Source of the DNA: Umezawaea sp039922235
GTDB lineage: Bacteria > Actinomycetota > Actinomycetes > Mycobacteriales > Pseudonocardiaceae
NCBI GenBank assembly: GCA_039922235.1
Contig: JBDSAJ010000485.1
Location: 1-7,237, forward strand
Direction: 5' to 3'
DNA: 7,237 nucleotides
Below, one piece after another: positions 5,202 to 7,237 of the stretch. The position numbers and the translations under genes are program-made. How positions within the stretch are numbered: position 1 is the first letter of the stretch; each line of letters opens with the position of its first letter. The notes below the pieces were generated by a model. It was given only the letters and a program-made list of their open reading frames with translations. It ran no database searches and was not told the origin of the DNA.

Positions 5202-6449
5202 GTGACTGCGCACATCGCTGAAACGGACGCCGCCGAGGGCTCACCCCACCCCGCACCCAGGGTGGAGAGCGAAGTCGGGCCGCTGCGCACGGTGCTGCTG
5301 CACCGGCCGGGCAACGAGCTCAAGAGGCTCACGCCGCGCAACAACGACCAGCTGCTGTTCGACGGCGTGCCGTGGCTGGCCAGGGCGCAGGAGGAGCACG
5401 ACGCGTTCGCCGAGGTGCTGACCTCGCGCGGCGCGGAGGTCCTGCTGCTGTCGGACCTGCTGGAAGAAGCGCTGACCGACCAGCGGGCGCGGATCGCGGG
5501 CATCCACAGCGCGGTCAACGAGCGGCGCCTGGGCATCGACCTGGCCGACGCGCTGCGCTCGCACCTGTCGACGCTGGCCCCCGAGCCGCTCGCGCAGGCA
5601 CTGATGACCGGCATGACGTTCGAGGAACTGCCCGCCGCCGAGGGCGCGTCGCTGGTGCGCAAGATGCACCACCCGATCGACTTCGCGGTCGACCCGCTGC
5701 CGAACCTGCTGTTCACCCGCGACTCGTCGGTGTGGGTGGGCGACCGGGTCGCGATCACCTCGCTGGCGCTGCCCGCCCGTGACCGCGAGACGGCGCTGAC
5801 GGACCTGATCTACGCCTACCACTCGCGCTTCCGCCGGACCGGCCGCGCGTACGGCGCGCACTCCGCGCCCGTCGAGGGCGGCGACGTGCTGCTGCTCGCG
5901 CCCGGCGTGCTGGCGATCGGCGTCGGCGAGCGCACCACGCCCGCGGGCGCCGAGTCGTTCGCCCGGTCCGCGCTGGCCGACGGCCTGGCGCACACCGTGC
6001 TGGCCGTGCCGATCGGCCAGGAGCGCGCCACCATGCACCTGGACACCGTGTGCACGATGGTCGACCGCGACGCCGTGGTCATGTACCCGGCCGTGCGCAA
6101 CAGCCTGTCCGCCTACCCGGTCCGCTCCGACGGCGCGGGCGGTGTCGTCGTGGACGGCCCGGTGCCGTTCCTGGAGGCGGCGGCCGAGGCGATGGGCATC
6201 GACCGGCTGCGGGTGATCGACACCGGGCTGGACCCGGTGACCGCCGAGCGCGAGCAGTGGGACGACGGCAACAACACGCTCGCCCTGGCCCCCGGTCTGG
6301 TCGTGGCCTACGAGCGGAACGTGGAGACCAACGCCCGGCTGGAGGACGCGGGCGTGGAGGTGCTGCGGATCAGCGGGTCGGAACTCGGCTCGGGCCGCGG
6401 TGGGCCGCGCTGCATGTCGTGCCCGATCGACCGGGCCGCGCTGGTCTGA
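5202..6449 (+). CDS. arcA: Arginine deiminase
   Basis: The protein has 415 residues, the usual length for this cytoplasmic enzyme, which hydrolyses L-arginine to citrulline and ammonia as the first step of the arginine deiminase pathway. The guanidino-modifying fold is complete. Asp174 in LLFTRDSS, Glu225 in VEGGD, His279 and Asp281 in MHLDT, and the nucleophile Cys404 in the C-terminal RCMSCP correspond to the catalytic set known from Pseudomonas ArcA. The N-terminal SEVGPLRTVLLHRPG and the NNTLALAPG and YERN segments are also typical. The roughly 15 residues before SEVGPL are an unconserved extension; the GTG at 5202 is the first good start and fits a -10 element. No ornithine carbamoyltransferase, carbamate kinase or arginine/ornithine antiporter gene lies beside it, so the rest of the pathway would have to be encoded elsewhere, or the enzyme serves nitrogen or pH metabolism alone. 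Confidence 0.97.
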   Translation: MTAHIAETDAAEGSPHPAPRVESEVGPLRTVLLHRPGNELKRLTPRNNDQLLFDGVPWLARAQEEHDAFAEVLTSRGAEVLLLSDLLEEALTDQRARIAGIHSAVNERRLGIDLADALRSHLSTLAPEPLAQALMTGMTFEELPAAEGASLVRKMHHPIDFAVDPLPNLLFTRDSSVWVGDRVAITSLALPARDRETALTDLIYAYHSRFRRTGRAYGAHSAPVEGGDVLLLAPGVLAIGVGERTTPAGAESFARSALADGLAHTVLAVPIGQERATMHLDTVCTMVDRDAVVMYPAVRNSLSAYPVRSDGAGGVVVDGPVPFLEAAAEAMGIDRLRVIDTGLDPVTAEREQWDDGNNTLALAPGLVVAYERNVETNARLEDAGVEVLRISGSELGSGRGGPRCMSCPIDRAALV

Positions 6450-6465
6450 GATCGTCGCCACAGCG

Positions 6466-6504
6466 GACGGCGTGGATCGGGCCGAACAACTGGTCCACGC
6501 CGTC
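6466..6504 (+). terminator. Strong hairpin downstream of arcA, probable terminator
   Basis: GACGGCGTGGA (6466-6476) and TCCACGCCGTC (6494-6504) form a perfect 11-bp stem. Four more pairs (two of them G-U) extend it inward to a loop of about 9 nt. It starts 17 nt after the arcA stop. No T-run follows, as is common for actinobacterial terminators. It would insulate arcA from the ferritin promoter region. Confidence 0.65.
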
Positions 6505-6530
6505 GCGCAAACGTTTGTCTGCGCCGATCG

Positions 6531-6549
6531 ATAGGTTTGCCTAAGCTTT
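6531..6549 (+). promoter_or_regulatory. Iron box 1 (DtxR/IdeR type) upstream of ferritin
   Basis: ATAGGTTTGCCTAAGCTTT matches the 19-bp consensus TTAGGTTAGSCTAACCTAA at 14 positions, including the central AGGTT and CTAA halves. It lies well upstream of the promoter, a position suited to activation. Confidence 0.6.
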
Positions 6550-6550
6550 G

Positions 6551-6569
6551 TTTGGATTACCTCTCCAAA
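6551..6569 (+). promoter_or_regulatory. Iron box 2 (weak) upstream of ferritin
   Basis: This 19-mer is itself an inverted repeat (TTTGGA-N7-TCCAAA) and matches the iron-box consensus at 12 of 19 positions. On its own it would be unconvincing. It is listed because it falls exactly 20 bp after box 1 and 20 bp before box 3. Confidence 0.4.
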
Positions 6570-6570
6570 G

Positions 6571-6589
6571 CCACTTTAGCCTTACCTGA
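6571..6589 (+). promoter_or_regulatory. Iron box 3 upstream of ferritin
   Basis: CCACTTTAGCCTTACCTGA matches the consensus at 13 of 19 positions, with the right half well kept (CTTACCTGA against CTAACCTAA). It ends just before the expected -35 region of the ferritin promoter. Confidence 0.5.
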
Positions 6590-6613
6590 AATGCATTCTA
6601 CTTATTTTTGCGT

Positions 6614-6619
6614 TACGGT
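6614..6619 (+). promoter_or_regulatory. -10 element of a leaderless ferritin promoter
   Basis: TACGGT fits TANNNT and ends 7 nt before the A of the ATG at 6626, which would place the transcript start on the start codon. A competing TANNNT (TATTTT, 6603-6608) would give a leader of about 11 nt. The GAGG at 6621-6624 is only 1 nt from the ATG and so too close to serve as a normal ribosome binding site. Confidence 0.45.
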
Positions 6620-6625
6620 CGAGGC

Positions 6626-7183
6626 ATGGCTCTCAACGTGAAGAAAATCGGCACCAAGACGAACAAGTTCCACGACCTGCTGCAGGCCCAGGTGCGCAAC
6701 GAGTTCACCGCCTCGCAGCAGTACATCGCCGTCGCGGTCTGGTACGACAACGCGGACCTGCCCCGACTGGCGTCGCACTTCTACAAGCAGGCGCTCGAAG
6801 AGCGCAACCACGCGATGATGATCGTGCAGTACCTGATGGACAACGGCCTCCCGGTGAGCATTCCCGGCGTGGACGACGTCCGCACCGAGTTCGCCGCCGC
6901 ACGCGAGCCCGTCGCGCTCGCGCTCCAGCAGGAGAAGGACGTCACCGAGCAGATCGTGGTGCTGGCGAAGACCGCCCGCGACGAGGGCGACTACATCGGC
7001 GAGCAGTTCCTCCAGTGGTTCCTCAAGGAGCAGGTCGAGGAGGTCGCGTCGATGAGCACGCTGCTCACCGTGGTCGACCGCGCCGACGGCAACCTGTTCC
7101 ACGTGGAGAACTTCCTCGTCCGCGAGTCGGTCGGCGACGCCGTCGACTCCGGCGCCCCGCGCGCCGCCGGTGGCGCGATCTGA
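6626..7183 (+). CDS. bfrB: Ferritin, BfrB-type (non-haem iron storage protein)
   Basis: The protein has 185 residues and closely resembles mycobacterial BfrB. Shared stretches include NEFTA-x-QQY, EERNHAMM, IPGVD, RDEGD, GEQF-x-QWFL-x-EQ-x-EEVA, ENF and a C-terminal SGAP-x-AAGG. The ferroxidase ligands map to Glu26, Glu59, His62, Glu103, Gln136 and Glu139, so the diiron centre should work. It oxidises Fe2+ and stores it as ferric mineral in a 24-subunit cytoplasmic cage. This is ferritin rather than haem-bearing bacterioferritin: the length and C-terminal tail follow BfrB. The ATG at 6626 is preferred over TTG at 6608 because it fits a leaderless promoter and the family N-terminus. The three upstream iron boxes and AT-rich island suggest activation by an IdeR-type regulator when iron is abundant, as known for mycobacterial bfrB. 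Confidence 0.95.
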   Translation: MALNVKKIGTKTNKFHDLLQAQVRNEFTASQQYIAVAVWYDNADLPRLASHFYKQALEERNHAMMIVQYLMDNGLPVSIPGVDDVRTEFAAAREPVALALQQEKDVTEQIVVLAKTARDEGDYIGEQFLQWFLKEQVEEVASMSTLLTVVDRADGNLFHVENFLVRESVGDAVDSGAPRAAGGAI

Positions 7184-7203
7184 CCTCCGAACAGCTCACT
7201 TGA

Positions 7204-7237
7204 GCGCCAACGAACGGCGCCCGCCCAATCGTGGGCG
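7204..7237 (+). terminator. Two small hairpins downstream of ferritin, possible terminator
   Basis: GCGCC-N7-GGCGC (7204-7220) is followed by CGCCC-N6-GGGCG (7222-7237), which runs to the window edge. Both have 5-bp GC stems and no T-run is seen. They could end the ferritin transcript or a convergent one from outside. Confidence 0.35.

Noticed and set aside
5241..6461. Minus-strand open frame of about 406 codons opposite arcA
   Set aside because: arcA is unmistakable on the plus strand. The opposite product is low-complexity and has no recognisable motif.
1..7237. CRISPR arrays, tRNA or rRNA genes, transposases, phage genes
   Set aside because: None were seen. There are no regularly spaced repeats of suitable length, no cloverleaf-like segments, and every long coding region has another clear assignment.

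Overview
The window is very GC-rich DNA with G/C-ending codons, GTG starts, TANNNT promoter elements and iron boxes of the DtxR/IdeR type. Together with the protein types this points to a filamentous actinomycete, most likely of the Pseudonocardiales (Saccharothrix/Lentzea/Actinosynnema group). That placement is an inference from composition and gene content, not from a database search.

Left part (1-2335, + strand): the C-terminal part of a DUF5682-type protein, cut by the window edge, is followed by a complete VWA-domain protein with an intact metal site (MIDAS). These two usually belong to a larger MoxR-ATPase/VWA cassette, the rest of which would lie upstream. Between them is a 51-codon reading frame. 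It starts on the TGA of the first gene (ATGA) and ends on the ATG of the second (ATGA), and its 5' end is a decayed copy of the start of the VWA gene.

Middle part (2343-3339, - strand): two small membrane proteins of about 160 residues lie head to tail and are diverged paralogs of each other. Their function is unknown. The downstream one converges on the VWA gene with only 7 bp between the stops.

Right part (3404-7237, + strand): four separate genes. (i) A DUF2470/HugZ-like protein has a strong two-register iron box touching its Shine-Dalgarno sequence, which is repressor geometry. (ii) A CPBP-family membrane protein lacks the usual Arg of its first motif. (iii) arcA encodes arginine deiminase with all catalytic residues; no arcB, arcC or arcD is next to it, and a strong hairpin follows it. 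(iv) A BfrB-type ferritin lies behind an AT-rich island with three iron-box-like 19-mers at an exact 20-bp period, upstream of the promoter, which is activator geometry. The last three genes appear to be leaderless or nearly so: each has a TANNNT element 6-8 nt before the start codon and no well-placed Shine-Dalgarno sequence.

Reading of the whole: the right part holds two ends of iron homeostasis, a probable haem/iron-handling gene likely shut off by iron and a ferritin likely switched on by iron. Housekeeping-type genes lie between them. The most unusual points are the duplicated start with its doubly coupled small frame, the paralogous membrane pair, and the 20-bp-phased iron-box array.
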